A DNA stretch of 64,000 nucleotides from assembly GCA_963700045.1 (NCBI GenBank), contig CAVOWK010000024.1, positions 62,001-126,000 of the forward strand, written 5' to 3'. The notes beneath the pieces were generated by a model. The model searched no databases, was not told the origin of the DNA, and saw nothing but the letters and a program-made list of their open reading frames with translations. The position numbers and the translations under genes were made by a program. Below, piece by piece: positions 56,306 to 64,000 of the stretch (position 1 is its first letter; each line of letters starts with the position of its first letter). Source of the DNA: RPQJ01 sp963700045. GTDB taxonomy: Bacteria; Pseudomonadota; Gammaproteobacteria; Steroidobacterales; Steroidobacteraceae.

Positions 56306-57491
56306 ATGTGGAAGCCCGCACAGGTCAGCAAGATCTCAGACCCCACGGTCCGGATCCTTATACTCACACCTCGCCTTGACACGATTGGCGGGGTCGAGAA
56401 CTACTACAACGCACTCCAACTGCACCGTGACGATGCACGTATCGACTATTTTTTCGTCACCGGGCCTGGCGAGGAAACGCTCCTTCAGTTCGGCACGCGG
56501 TTACTTAAACTACATTCGCTTCTGGAATGCGCTAGATGACCGCACGTACCGAATGGTAATTATCAATCCGACGCTCGACGCTCGCTCGTTCTACAGGGAC
56601 GCGGTTTTCTGTTGGCTCGCTCATGCACGGGGCCGACAAGTTCTCGTGTTCTTTCGGGGTTGGGACACAATCTTTGAAGGCAAGATTCGCGACCGATTCC
56701 TGTTAAGGCAGTTATTTTCCCGCACACTTGCCCGGTCCCGACAGTTCGTCGTACTCGGTCGAGTATTCGTCGATAAGCTCAAGGCGCTCGGCTGCAGCAC
56801 TGACAGCCGGTTCTGGATCGAGACTACGGTTGCCGATTCGACCCATTTCGCGAACTTCTCGATCGCCGGGCGATCGCGCGCCGTCGACCGACTTCGTCTG
56901 CTTTTCCTCGCGCGTGTTACACGTCCGAAAGGGCCGTGGCAGGCGCTGCAGGCCCTGCAGATCGCGCAGCGGCGCCGACCAGACTTAGCCCTTGAGCTTG
57001 TCATTGCTGGCCCTGGACCAGAGTTGCCTAAGCTACGCGCGCACATTGAATCGTGCGGCATCCACAACGTGATTCTTGCGGGACCGGTCCGCGATACCGC
57101 CAAGGCATCACTTCTGGCGTCCTCTCACGTTCTGCTGCATCCAACGGCGTCGGATGAAGGGCTGCCGAATGTAATCCTCGAAGCAATGCTGTACGGCCTC
57201 CCGGTGCTTACAACAGCCATCGGCGCCATACCCGAGGTCATCGTTCACATGAAGAATGGTTTCGTAGCCGAGTCTCCCGATCCGGAGATTTTCGCCGATT
57301 GGATCATTGAACTGGCGACGAACACGAACCTGCGTTACAGCATGGCATTGGCAAACCACGACGAGGCCATGCGGTCCTACACGGATCAAGCAGTCCGCGC
57401 TCGATTCAAGCAGATCATCAATTCGTGCATTGCCGAGGACGGAAGTGAATCTCTGCCAGCCTCGGCCGAGGAGCCGGACGCCACACAATGA
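56306..57491 (+). CDS. GT4 glycosyltransferase (one frameshift)
   Basis: GT-B fold. The first frame gives VRILILTPRLDTIGGVENYY to FGTRL; after a change near 56505 it continues NYIRFWNALDDRTYRM. The C-terminal donor half has RLLFLARVTRPKGPWQALQA, LVIAGPGPELPKLRAHIES and HPTASDEGLPNVILEAMLYG (the EGLP...E signature), then GLPVLTTAIGAIPEV. Restored length is about 394. The ATG at 56306 was preferred over a TTG overlapping the previous stop. It overlaps the next gene by 4 bp. Confidence 0.88.
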
Positions 57492-58603
57492 AACTATGCG
57501 TTCTCATGCCAGCCCACTGGACGGGCCGCCTGGGTGGCGCCGAAATTCAAGCGCGCTACTTGATGCAGCATCTTAAAAAGGTTTCGAACCATGAACTCGC
57601 GGTGATCTGCCGCCATTCCTCCGTTGACGCGGACGAAGGGATACCAATTCGGCGAATTCAAACAGTGTGGCCGATCGCCAGATATACCTACCTGATCGAC
57701 TACCCTTCCGTACAGAGGCTATTGCGGCAGCTCGATCCAGACGTGATCTACACGCGCGTCGGATCGCCGCTCGTAGGGTTTGCCGCGCGTTACTGCCATC
57801 AATTCGGTAAACGCCTAGTGCACCACATAGCCCGTGTCGACGACGTGCTGCCCCGAACCCAGATTCCCACGAAGAACGCGCTTCAGGCGGTCGAGCGGCG
57901 CATTTACGAATACGGACTTGTGCACGCCGACGCCATCATCGCGCAGGCAAGCTACCAGGCTGAACTCCTTGAGCGGCATTTCCGTCGGAGTAACATTGAG
58001 GTAATAGCGAACTATCACCCTACCCCGCAATTTGCCCCGGCCAAAGATAGCGCTTTCAAGACGGTATTGTGGGTGGCGAATATCAAGGAAGCCAAGCGAC
58101 CCGGGCTCTTCATCGAGCTTGCCGAGCGCAGCATTCTTCTGCATGACACGCGGTTCGTGATGGTGGGCGCACTCTCAGACGAGCGCTATGAACCCCTCCT
58201 GGCGAGAGCCCGGGAGCTGCCGAATTTCCACTACGCCGGCGCGGCCCCACTTGAGGACGTCAACAGGCTTCTCGAATCCGCCCATCTCTTCGTCAATACA
58301 AGCGCGGCCATGGGTGAAGGATTCCCGAATACGTTCATCCAATCCTGGCTGCGTGGTGTGCCAGTCGTAAGCCTCGAATGTAATCCCGACGGACTACTGG
58401 ACAGCGGTGATCTGGGTTCATGCGCTCAGGGAGATTCCCAGCGCTTGGCCCGCGACGTCCAGACGCTTCTCTCGGATACAACGCGCCTCACAAGAATGGC
58501 CGACAACTGCCGGCGACATGCACTGACGACGTATGCATCCGATAACCTTGAGCGCGTACAGCGCGTGCTCGAGTCGCGCCCTGCCACGCCACGCGGAACC
58601 TAA
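57488..58603 (+). CDS. GT4 glycosyltransferase
   Basis: 371 residues, GT-B fold, intact. The N-terminal motif is PAHWTGRLGGAEIQARYLMQ; the donor half has TVLWVANIKEAKRPGLFIEL, RFVMVGALSDERYEPLL and VNTSAAMGEGFPNTFIQSWL (EGFP variant of the signature), then GVPVVSLECNPDGLL. The ATGA overlap with the upstream GT4 gene indicates coupling. The sugar and acceptor are unknown. Confidence 0.93.
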   Translation: MKLCVLMPAHWTGRLGGAEIQARYLMQHLKKVSNHELAVICRHSSVDADEGIPIRRIQTVWPIARYTYLIDYPSVQRLLRQLDPDVIYTRVGSPLVGFAARYCHQFGKRLVHHIARVDDVLPRTQIPTKNALQAVERRIYEYGLVHADAIIAQASYQAELLERHFRRSNIEVIANYHPTPQFAPAKDSAFKTVLWVANIKEAKRPGLFIELAERSILLHDTRFVMVGALSDERYEPLLARARELPNFHYAGAAPLEDVNRLLESAHLFVNTSAAMGEGFPNTFIQSWLRGVPVVSLECNPDGLLDSGDLGSCAQGDSQRLARDVQTLLSDTTRLTRMADNCRRHALTTYASDNLERVQRVLESRPATPRGT

Positions 58604-58604
58604 C

Positions 58605-59594
58605 ATGTCAGGCAAAGGACCGGTGTTTGTTGTGGGTATGAACGGATCGGGGACGACTATGCTCCTCGACCATCTGGACAGTCACCCAGAACTCTACGGC
58701 TTCCCGCTGGAGACCAAGATTCTCCCAGACTACCTCGGCGGCACGCGCGCCGAGACGAGCCTTCAGAACGATGATGCCTTCCGGGCACTGTTCGACGAAA
58801 TGGCGAAGTCGTACACATTTCTCGTGGAAAACGACGGACGCCCCGTACCCCTACCGCCATCTTGGCAAAAACTGCCGCGTACGCCCGCAGGCATCTTCGA
58901 CTACATTATGACGTATTTTGCTGGCCACGAAGCCAAGTCACGATGGTGCGAGAAGTCGCCACTTCATGTCCAGTATATTTCGCTCCTATCGACCTCCTTC
59001 CCCGATGCCAAATTCATTCACGTCATCCGGGACGGGAGGGATTGTGCAGCGTCGTTCCACCGTCGCTGGAGCTACACGCCGCGATCAACGATTTATCGCT
59101 GGAAACGCTCTGTCATAGACGGCAGGGCTCAAGGAAACGCTTTGCCTCAAGGCCGCTACCTCGAGGTCTTTTACGAACGACTGACTTTCGACCCCCAGCA
59201 GCAATTGCAGGAAGTGTGTCGCTTCCTCGAAATAGACTTCACAGAGTCGATGCTTCAGGCGAAGCGCGACACAAAGCGTGTTCAGGGGCTCGCCGAACTC
59301 GAAATCGTCTCCAATAGCGGGAAATTTCGTTCCTACTTTTCCGCTCGGGACCTCGACGGTCTCGAGAAGATCGCAGGATCGACGCTCGCGTCACTTGGCT
59401 ACCCGACCGATCGACAAACCGCGTCGTACGATCCCCCGATTGTACTGCGGCACTTGTGGCGTCTTTCGGATCGCACACGGTTTGCTGCGGAATTGACTGT
59501 AAACAAGATGCGATCACCGGAACCATTCCCATGGCGACTGATGGCGGCTCGCTTCCGTCGAGCATTTCGGCAATTCTTTCTGGAACGATTCTGA
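58605..59594 (+). CDS. Sulfotransferase family protein (2)
   Basis: 329 residues. The PAPS loop is FVVGMNGSGTTMLLDHLDSH and the 3'-phosphate site KFIHVIRDGRDCAASFHRRW. WCEKSPLHVQYI matches the EKSP/EKTP block, and YLEVFYERLTFDPQQQLQEV the C-terminal helix. The ATG directly follows the GT4 stop (1 bp gap), so it is part of the same transcript. Confidence 0.92.
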   Translation: MSGKGPVFVVGMNGSGTTMLLDHLDSHPELYGFPLETKILPDYLGGTRAETSLQNDDAFRALFDEMAKSYTFLVENDGRPVPLPPSWQKLPRTPAGIFDYIMTYFAGHEAKSRWCEKSPLHVQYISLLSTSFPDAKFIHVIRDGRDCAASFHRRWSYTPRSTIYRWKRSVIDGRAQGNALPQGRYLEVFYERLTFDPQQQLQEVCRFLEIDFTESMLQAKRDTKRVQGLAELEIVSNSGKFRSYFSARDLDGLEKIAGSTLASLGYPTDRQTASYDPPIVLRHLWRLSDRTRFAAELTVNKMRSPEPFPWRLMAARFRRAFRQFFLERF

Positions 59595-59706
59595 CAATAA
59601 CTCCCGTCAGCACTGATCCAGGGCTAGTCGACAACACGGCATAGACCGCTCAAGTCGCTGTCAGGCGTAACCAATACTTTTTTGCACAACCGCGCGAGCA
59701 ATACCC

Positions 59707-60606
59707 ATGTATCCAAGTTTCCTTGGGATCGGTGCTCAGAAGGCAGGCACGTCCTGGCTACATTCGATGCTGTCATTACATGATGAATTATGGTTGCCGC
59801 ATCTTAAAGAACTGCATTACTTCGATCGAAAGTTTCCGATCAAAGAATCCGGCCTGCGCTCAACCATTCGTCCTGATCGCGCAGCGCTGACTAAGCATGT
59901 ATCCAAGCGCTTTCGGCACCTGAACTCAGCAAAACTAATAGAGCGTCTGAGCATTCGCCGGTGGGCCGATCTGTTATGGGAATCACGTTACCTGCTGGGC
60001 AATTGGACCGACGAATGGTATGCGTCACTTTTCGAACCAGCACACGGACGCGTCGCTGGTGAGATAACTCCCGCGTATTCCTGTCTCTCGGAGCCTGCAA
60101 TCGCGCACATCCACTCCCTCATGCCTGACGCGCGTCTGATATTTTTGATGCGGGATCCGATCGAGCGGGCGTGGTCGCATGCCAGGATGGATCTCGTACG
60201 CTCGACGGGACGCGAAATGAACTTGGTAACAGAGGCCAACTTCATCGAGCATATCGATAGTCCCGGCTCACGGCTCCGAGGGAACTACATCGGAACCGTA
60301 TCGCGATGGAGCCGATACTATCCCTCCACGCAGCTCTTCGTCGGCTATTACGACGAAATCACCGCATGCCCAGCGGATCTCCTTCTGCGAATATTCCGAT
60401 TCCTCGGAGTTACAGCAGCTGACCACAACATCCCTCGATCAGCTCTTCGCCGGCGCATCAATGAGGGCGTGCAGGCGCCCATTCCTCGCGCCATCCATCG
60501 ACATCTTGCCCGGACATACGTTGATGACCTGCGGTCTCTAGCTCAGCAGTACCCCGGATATCCGCAGGCCTGGCTTTCCAATTGCGAACAAGCATTGAAC
60601 GATTGA
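59707..60606 (+). CDS. Sulfotransferase domain protein (3)
   Basis: 299 residues. FLGIGAQKAGTSWLHSMLSL is the PAPS-binding start typical of heparan-sulfate-type (NDST/HS3ST-like) sulfotransferases. GEITPAYSCL, LIFLMRDPIERAWSHARMDL and VGYYDEITACPADLLLRIFR follow. This branch differs from the other three sulfotransferases, suggesting a different acceptor site. It is 112 bp after the previous gene. Confidence 0.92.
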   Translation: MYPSFLGIGAQKAGTSWLHSMLSLHDELWLPHLKELHYFDRKFPIKESGLRSTIRPDRAALTKHVSKRFRHLNSAKLIERLSIRRWADLLWESRYLLGNWTDEWYASLFEPAHGRVAGEITPAYSCLSEPAIAHIHSLMPDARLIFLMRDPIERAWSHARMDLVRSTGREMNLVTEANFIEHIDSPGSRLRGNYIGTVSRWSRYYPSTQLFVGYYDEITACPADLLLRIFRFLGVTAADHNIPRSALRRRINEGVQAPIPRAIHRHLARTYVDDLRSLAQQYPGYPQAWLSNCEQALND

Positions 60607-60632
60607 CCGAGTCATGCTCTTCAATGTCGGTA

Positions 60633-62504
60633 TTAGCGGGATGGCAATATCTGGCGCGCCCAAATTTCCAGCGTGAGCAGCGCCCATAGTAACTTTTCGT
60701 GATTCACGCGGCCATCGACGTGCTCCAACAATATCCGTTGAAGTACCCCCGAGTGCAGGAATGCGGCGCACCGAGACTCACGACCGGTGAGCATGTCAAT
60801 CAGATAGTCACGCATGCCAAGACGGAACCATTCGTTAACCGGCACCCGGAACCCGACCTTTGGCCGCTCAAGAATATGAGCGGGAAGCAGACGCTTCATG
60901 GCCTCGCGGAGAATCCACTTTGTCTGAAGGCCTCGGACCCGGTAGTTATCTGGAAGAGTAGAGACAAAGGCAGCAAGTACATGATCCATGAAAGGCATTC
61001 GAGCCTCGAGCGACGCCGCCATCGTCATCCTGTCGCCTCGCTCAAGAAGATTGTCCGGTAGCCAACTCGTCTGATCGAAATACAGAATACGGCGAAGTGC
61101 TGTGTTCCCCCGGTCTCGGCTGAATTGCGGTGCATCGGATTGTGCCAAGCCCACCGGGAGCTTGAGCAATTCAGTCCGCTCGCGGTTGCTCAGCGAACCA
61201 AACCAGCGGGGCATTCGTTCCTGAAACGACTCAATTCCAAGAGTTGAAAGTGCGGTCTTTGTCCGATGGAACCCATACGGAAGCACACCTACCAGCGGCT
61301 CCAGCAGTCCATGGCGGAACACACCTGGAATGCGCTGATAGGCCGCCGCCATGCGCTCGAATACATGCTTTGGATAGCCCCCGAGAATCTCGTCCGATCC
61401 CTCTCCAGTGAGCACCATCTTCACCGATCTCCTCGCCTCCACGGACAGGAGGTAGATCGGAATGTCAGACGGCTCTGCGACCGGCGCGTCCCGATAGGCG
61501 ACAAGCGTCGGTAGATGCTGCATGAGGTCCTCTTGCGAAACCGTCAACTCGTGATGATCGGTCGCGAACTGTTTGGCGATCGTTCGCGCGTAGGACAACT
61601 CGCTGTATTCAGATTCGCTGAATCCAACGGAAAATGTCTTCACTGGCTGACCCGCATGCTTGGACATCAGGCCCACGACAGCCGACGAGTCAATGCCTCC
61701 CGAAAGGAATGCGCCAAAAGGTACATCTGCGATCATGCGAATACGGACCGACTCGTCGAGGATCTCGAGAAAGCGTGTCACAGGATCGTCCGGAAGTTTC
61801 GCCGGGGCAACCGGCTGGCCATCAGGAGGCAGGTAATACTGCCTCTGTGACAGTCGGCCTTTTTCCCAGACCGCCACGCTGCCGGGCATCAGCTTTCTCA
61901 CGCCCCGCAACAGAGTGTGGGGCCCCGGCACGTAGCGATACGCGAAATATTCCGCGACGGCATCGGTATCGAGGTCCCGCTGGACACCCGGGCAGGAAAG
62001 AATTGCCTTCATTTCCGACGCAAACCAGAGAGTCCCGTTGCTTTCGCAAACAAACAGCGGCTTCTTTCCAAAGCGATCACGCGCCAGAAACAACCGTTCG
62101 CGACCAGCATCCCAGATCGCAAACGCGAACATGCCACGGAATCTCTCCACGCAGTCCACGCCCCACTGCTCATATGCATGAACAATGGTTTCCGTATCGC
62201 TATTGGTAGCAAACCGGTGGCCGTAGGCGTCAAGTTCCCTGCGCAATTCCTGATAATTGTAAACCTCGCCATTAAAGACGATTTGGATAGTGCCATCCTC
62301 ATTACCAAGCGGCTGATGTCCCGTGGCCAAATCGATGATCGATAGGCGTCGATGGGCCAATCCAACCGTCCACTCGCCCGCGTTTGCGGTGAAATAGCCC
62401 GAGTCGTCAGGTCCACGGTGCCTGATCGCATCTGCCATGCTCTTCAGCAACGGCAATGACTCGGCCTGACTCGCTCGCCGAACAAAGCCCGCAATTCCGC
62501 ACAT
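60633..62504 (-). CDS. asnB: Asparagine synthetase (glutamine-hydrolysing), EPS-locus type
   Basis: 623 residues. The N-terminal Ntn glutaminase begins with Cys2 (MCGIAGFVRR) and has RHRGPDDSGYF and FNGEVYNYQELR. The synthetase half has the ATP pyrophosphatase loop FGAFLSGGIDSSAVVGL (about residue 268) and GEGSDEILGGYPKH. Homologues of this type are common in exopolysaccharide and exosortase-linked loci, where they may amidate sugar acids rather than make free asparagine. It is convergent with the sulfotransferase upstream, with only 26 bp between stops. Confidence 0.93.
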   Translation of the reverse strand: MCGIAGFVRRASQAESLPLLKSMADAIRHRGPDDSGYFTANAGEWTVGLAHRRLSIIDLATGHQPLGNEDGTIQIVFNGEVYNYQELRRELDAYGHRFATNSDTETIVHAYEQWGVDCVERFRGMFAFAIWDAGRERLFLARDRFGKKPLFVCESNGTLWFASEMKAILSCPGVQRDLDTDAVAEYFAYRYVPGPHTLLRGVRKLMPGSVAVWEKGRLSQRQYYLPPDGQPVAPAKLPDDPVTRFLEILDESVRIRMIADVPFGAFLSGGIDSSAVVGLMSKHAGQPVKTFSVGFSESEYSELSYARTIAKQFATDHHELTVSQEDLMQHLPTLVAYRDAPVAEPSDIPIYLLSVEARRSVKMVLTGEGSDEILGGYPKHVFERMAAAYQRIPGVFRHGLLEPLVGVLPYGFHRTKTALSTLGIESFQERMPRWFGSLSNRERTELLKLPVGLAQSDAPQFSRDRGNTALRRILYFDQTSWLPDNLLERGDRMTMAASLEARMPFMDHVLAAFVSTLPDNYRVRGLQTKWILREAMKRLLPAHILERPKVGFRVPVNEWFRLGMRDYLIDMLTGRESRCAAFLHSGVLQRILLEHVDGRVNHEKLLWALLTLEIWARQILPSR

Positions 62505-62527
62505 TGGCTACGCCTCGGACATGCTGA

Positions 62528-63562
62528 TTACTCGTCGATGCCCGAGTGCCTGTAGGCGCGCCACGTTTCACCGAGCGCAGGCAGAAGGCCGCCTTCTGTG
62601 CGCAACCGAAATCGGAACAGACTGGCAGCGTCCGCCGCACGAAAAATCAATTCCTGGCCGGCGCCCAAGTCCTCGTCGCCAGCTATACACGCCGGCTCGT
62701 AACCAATTTCAACCATGAGCGCGCCAGCAATGCGTTCAAGCTCAAGCAGCTCGGCCGGACTCATGCGTGTCATCCACTTTTGGGAGTTATCCGACTTCAC
62801 GGACTGCATTCCGCGTGCATCGCCCAATTCCTCCGACGACTCCCTAATGGTCATCATGGCTGGCACGAACGGGATACCGAGGTACTCGCAAATTCGAGAA
62901 AGCACCAAATCCGGTGCTGCGAGGAGTTCCTCGTAGCGAACGGTTACCTCAGCAATCGATCGCGCGTTTACGTCCTTAATGTACTTTCGAATATGCGTCT
63001 TCCAGCGTTGAACCGCGCGCGCCATATTCTTATTCCAGGCGTTCCTCATCGACAGTGCGTAGTCCCGGGGGTCCCGTACGATGTGGATGAAGCGCGCGCC
63101 TGGGAACAACTCGCTGAGAATCGGAATCTGAGTCAGGTACTCTGGTGTCTTGTCTCCAACGACGGAGCACCCTGTCATCGTGCGGTAAGTCAGGAATAGT
63201 GCATCAAGGAAGTCAGCATAGGTCCCGCCTTTCATCCCGTTGCGCCAGTGCTCCTCGGACAGGATGATGCCGCGGGCTGCAAGCCGCCTGCCGAAAGTAG
63301 TGGCAGCGACTTCGCAGAACAGCTCCTGGAATACAAGCCTGTTGTTCAGGTCCGTTCGGGCTCCGTATCGTTTCTGGAAATACGGAATAAAGTGACTTTC
63401 GTTTGGAAAAATCGCCACATCCCGATGGCCGTTCAATAGGTCACGCAGCAGCTTCGTTCCCGATCTTGGCATTCCGACCACGAACACGAGTCTGAGGTCC
63501 GACGATCTACTATCGCCAGCACAGGTCGTCGCACCTTCACCTAGGCTCAAAGATGTAATCAT
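62528..63562 (-). CDS. Sulfotransferase family protein (4)
   Basis: 344 residues. VFVVGMPRSGTKLLRDLLNG and RFIHIVRDPRDYALSMRNAW are the 5' and 3' PAPS sites; VVGDKTPEYLTQIPILSELF is the acceptor-side block. It lies 23 bp upstream of asnB on the same strand and probably shares its promoter. The protein is intact and soluble. Confidence 0.92.
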   Translation of the reverse strand: MITSLSLGEGATTCAGDSRSSDLRLVFVVGMPRSGTKLLRDLLNGHRDVAIFPNESHFIPYFQKRYGARTDLNNRLVFQELFCEVAATTFGRRLAARGIILSEEHWRNGMKGGTYADFLDALFLTYRTMTGCSVVGDKTPEYLTQIPILSELFPGARFIHIVRDPRDYALSMRNAWNKNMARAVQRWKTHIRKYIKDVNARSIAEVTVRYEELLAAPDLVLSRICEYLGIPFVPAMMTIRESSEELGDARGMQSVKSDNSQKWMTRMSPAELLELERIAGALMVEIGYEPACIAGDEDLGAGQELIFRAADAASLFRFRLRTEGGLLPALGETWRAYRHSGIDE

Positions 63563-63854
63563 GGCGGCTCTCGAGTCCGCAGCGTCGATGACTCACTCGC
63601 GCTGACTTCGGGTAACACGAGCGCAGCTTACTGCGTGTTCACAGTGGCACTCATTGAGAGCACCACGGTGGGCGGGCGATATGCGAATTTCCTGTTGTCA
63701 GGACCCTAAATTTCAACAATTGCACGTCTCAATCCAACCTATCAATCGCAGACCGCGCAAGCCGCCCTTACAGTGTAGATGTTGCACTGTTATGGATGCA
63801 GGCCGTCTTCCCGAAGGTGCTTGATGTGCCCGACGCCTGAAGCAGGATTGCTTG
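63563..63854. other. Non-coding region upstream of sulfotransferase 4
   Basis: About 290 bp with no credible frame. It should contain the minus-strand promoter of the sulfotransferase-asnB pair and the 3' end of the gene to the right; no definite signal was identified. Confidence 0.4.
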
Positions 63855-64000
63855 TCAGGTGACCGCCTTCAACACAGGGGCCATCGGACGACGATCAGAG
63901 TCCCCGCCCGGCGCCACTGCTTCGTAGCTTCCTTCATTCGCACGTGAAACTCGAAACTCGTCATAGAAGTATAGACGCTCCTTGACTGGGTCATCGAATC
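63855..64000 (-). CDS. C-terminal end of a possible secreted carbohydrate-active protein (partial)
   Basis: The last 48 codons read FDDPVKERLYFYDEFRVSRA, then NEGSYEAVAPGG and a TGA at 63857-63855. The YFYDEFRVSRAN stretch looks like the final beta strand of concanavalin-like polysaccharide lyases or glycan-binding domains, which often end in such a (Y/D)xDxFRVS motif. This is a weak resemblance; the gene continues past the window edge. Confidence 0.45.
   Translation of the reverse strand, partial: FDDPVKERLYFYDEFRVSRANEGSYEAVAPGGDSDRRPMAPVLKAVT

Overview
The window is high-GC DNA from a gammaproteobacterium, most likely of the Xanthomonadales/Steroidobacterales neighbourhood. This is inferred from a fused aspartate kinase-diaminopimelate decarboxylase gene, a TrpR-like YerC-type gene heading the his operon, a SAM-I riboswitch in front of metX-metB, E. 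coli-like HisF and HisB, and the gene order thrS-infC-rpmI-rplT-pheS-pheT-ihfA-merR-tRNA-Pro. No rRNA gene or CRISPR array is visible.

Positions 1-38,400 are core metabolism and translation. A truncated M17 aminopeptidase gene (minus strand) lies divergent from ilvC-leuA-leuC-leuD-leuB. That operon starts with a Leu-rich leader peptide and a well-formed attenuator. A hairpin terminator separates leuB from the convergent metX-metB pair, which is controlled by a SAM-I riboswitch. Between metX and the his operon (regulator, hisG, D, C, B, H, A, F, IE) lies a ~300 bp inverted repeat whose two ends carry near-identical outward-facing operator/promoter-like sequences. Next come an MFS transporter, a DUF3597 protein, an atypical SDR protein, a MazG-like pyrophosphohydrolase and the aspartate-pathway genes asd and lysC-lysA. 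These are followed by a SAM hydrolase, a histidine phosphatase, a TerB/DUF697-like protein, tRNA-Pro, the translation cluster, tRNA-Val, uvrB, an aspartate aminotransferase and tRNA-Asn.

Positions 38,400-64,000 are accessory and mostly concern the cell surface. They hold a secreted VWA-PASTA protein with a GlyGly-CTERM-like tail and an acyltransferase-3/SGNH protein. Two paralogous secreted proteins (CBM-like, Ig-like and a shared unrecognised C-terminal domain) follow. Then come three GT2 glycosyltransferases with a GtrA flippase, an MBOAT gene destroyed by an IS3-family insertion with a 5 bp target duplication, and two GT-C-like membrane proteins. The right end has lower GC and encodes four sulfotransferases, two GT4 glycosyltransferases and an asparagine synthetase. 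The most economical reading is a locus for an acylated and/or sulfated exopolysaccharide or surface glycan.

A technical point dominates interpretation. Many genes, including essential ones (leuB, hisD, lysC-lysA, pheT, thrS), are broken by single-base frameshifts although full length and all motifs survive in the neighbouring frames. This looks like indel error in the assembly rather than gene decay, so such genes are given here as single full-length features with the shift positions noted.
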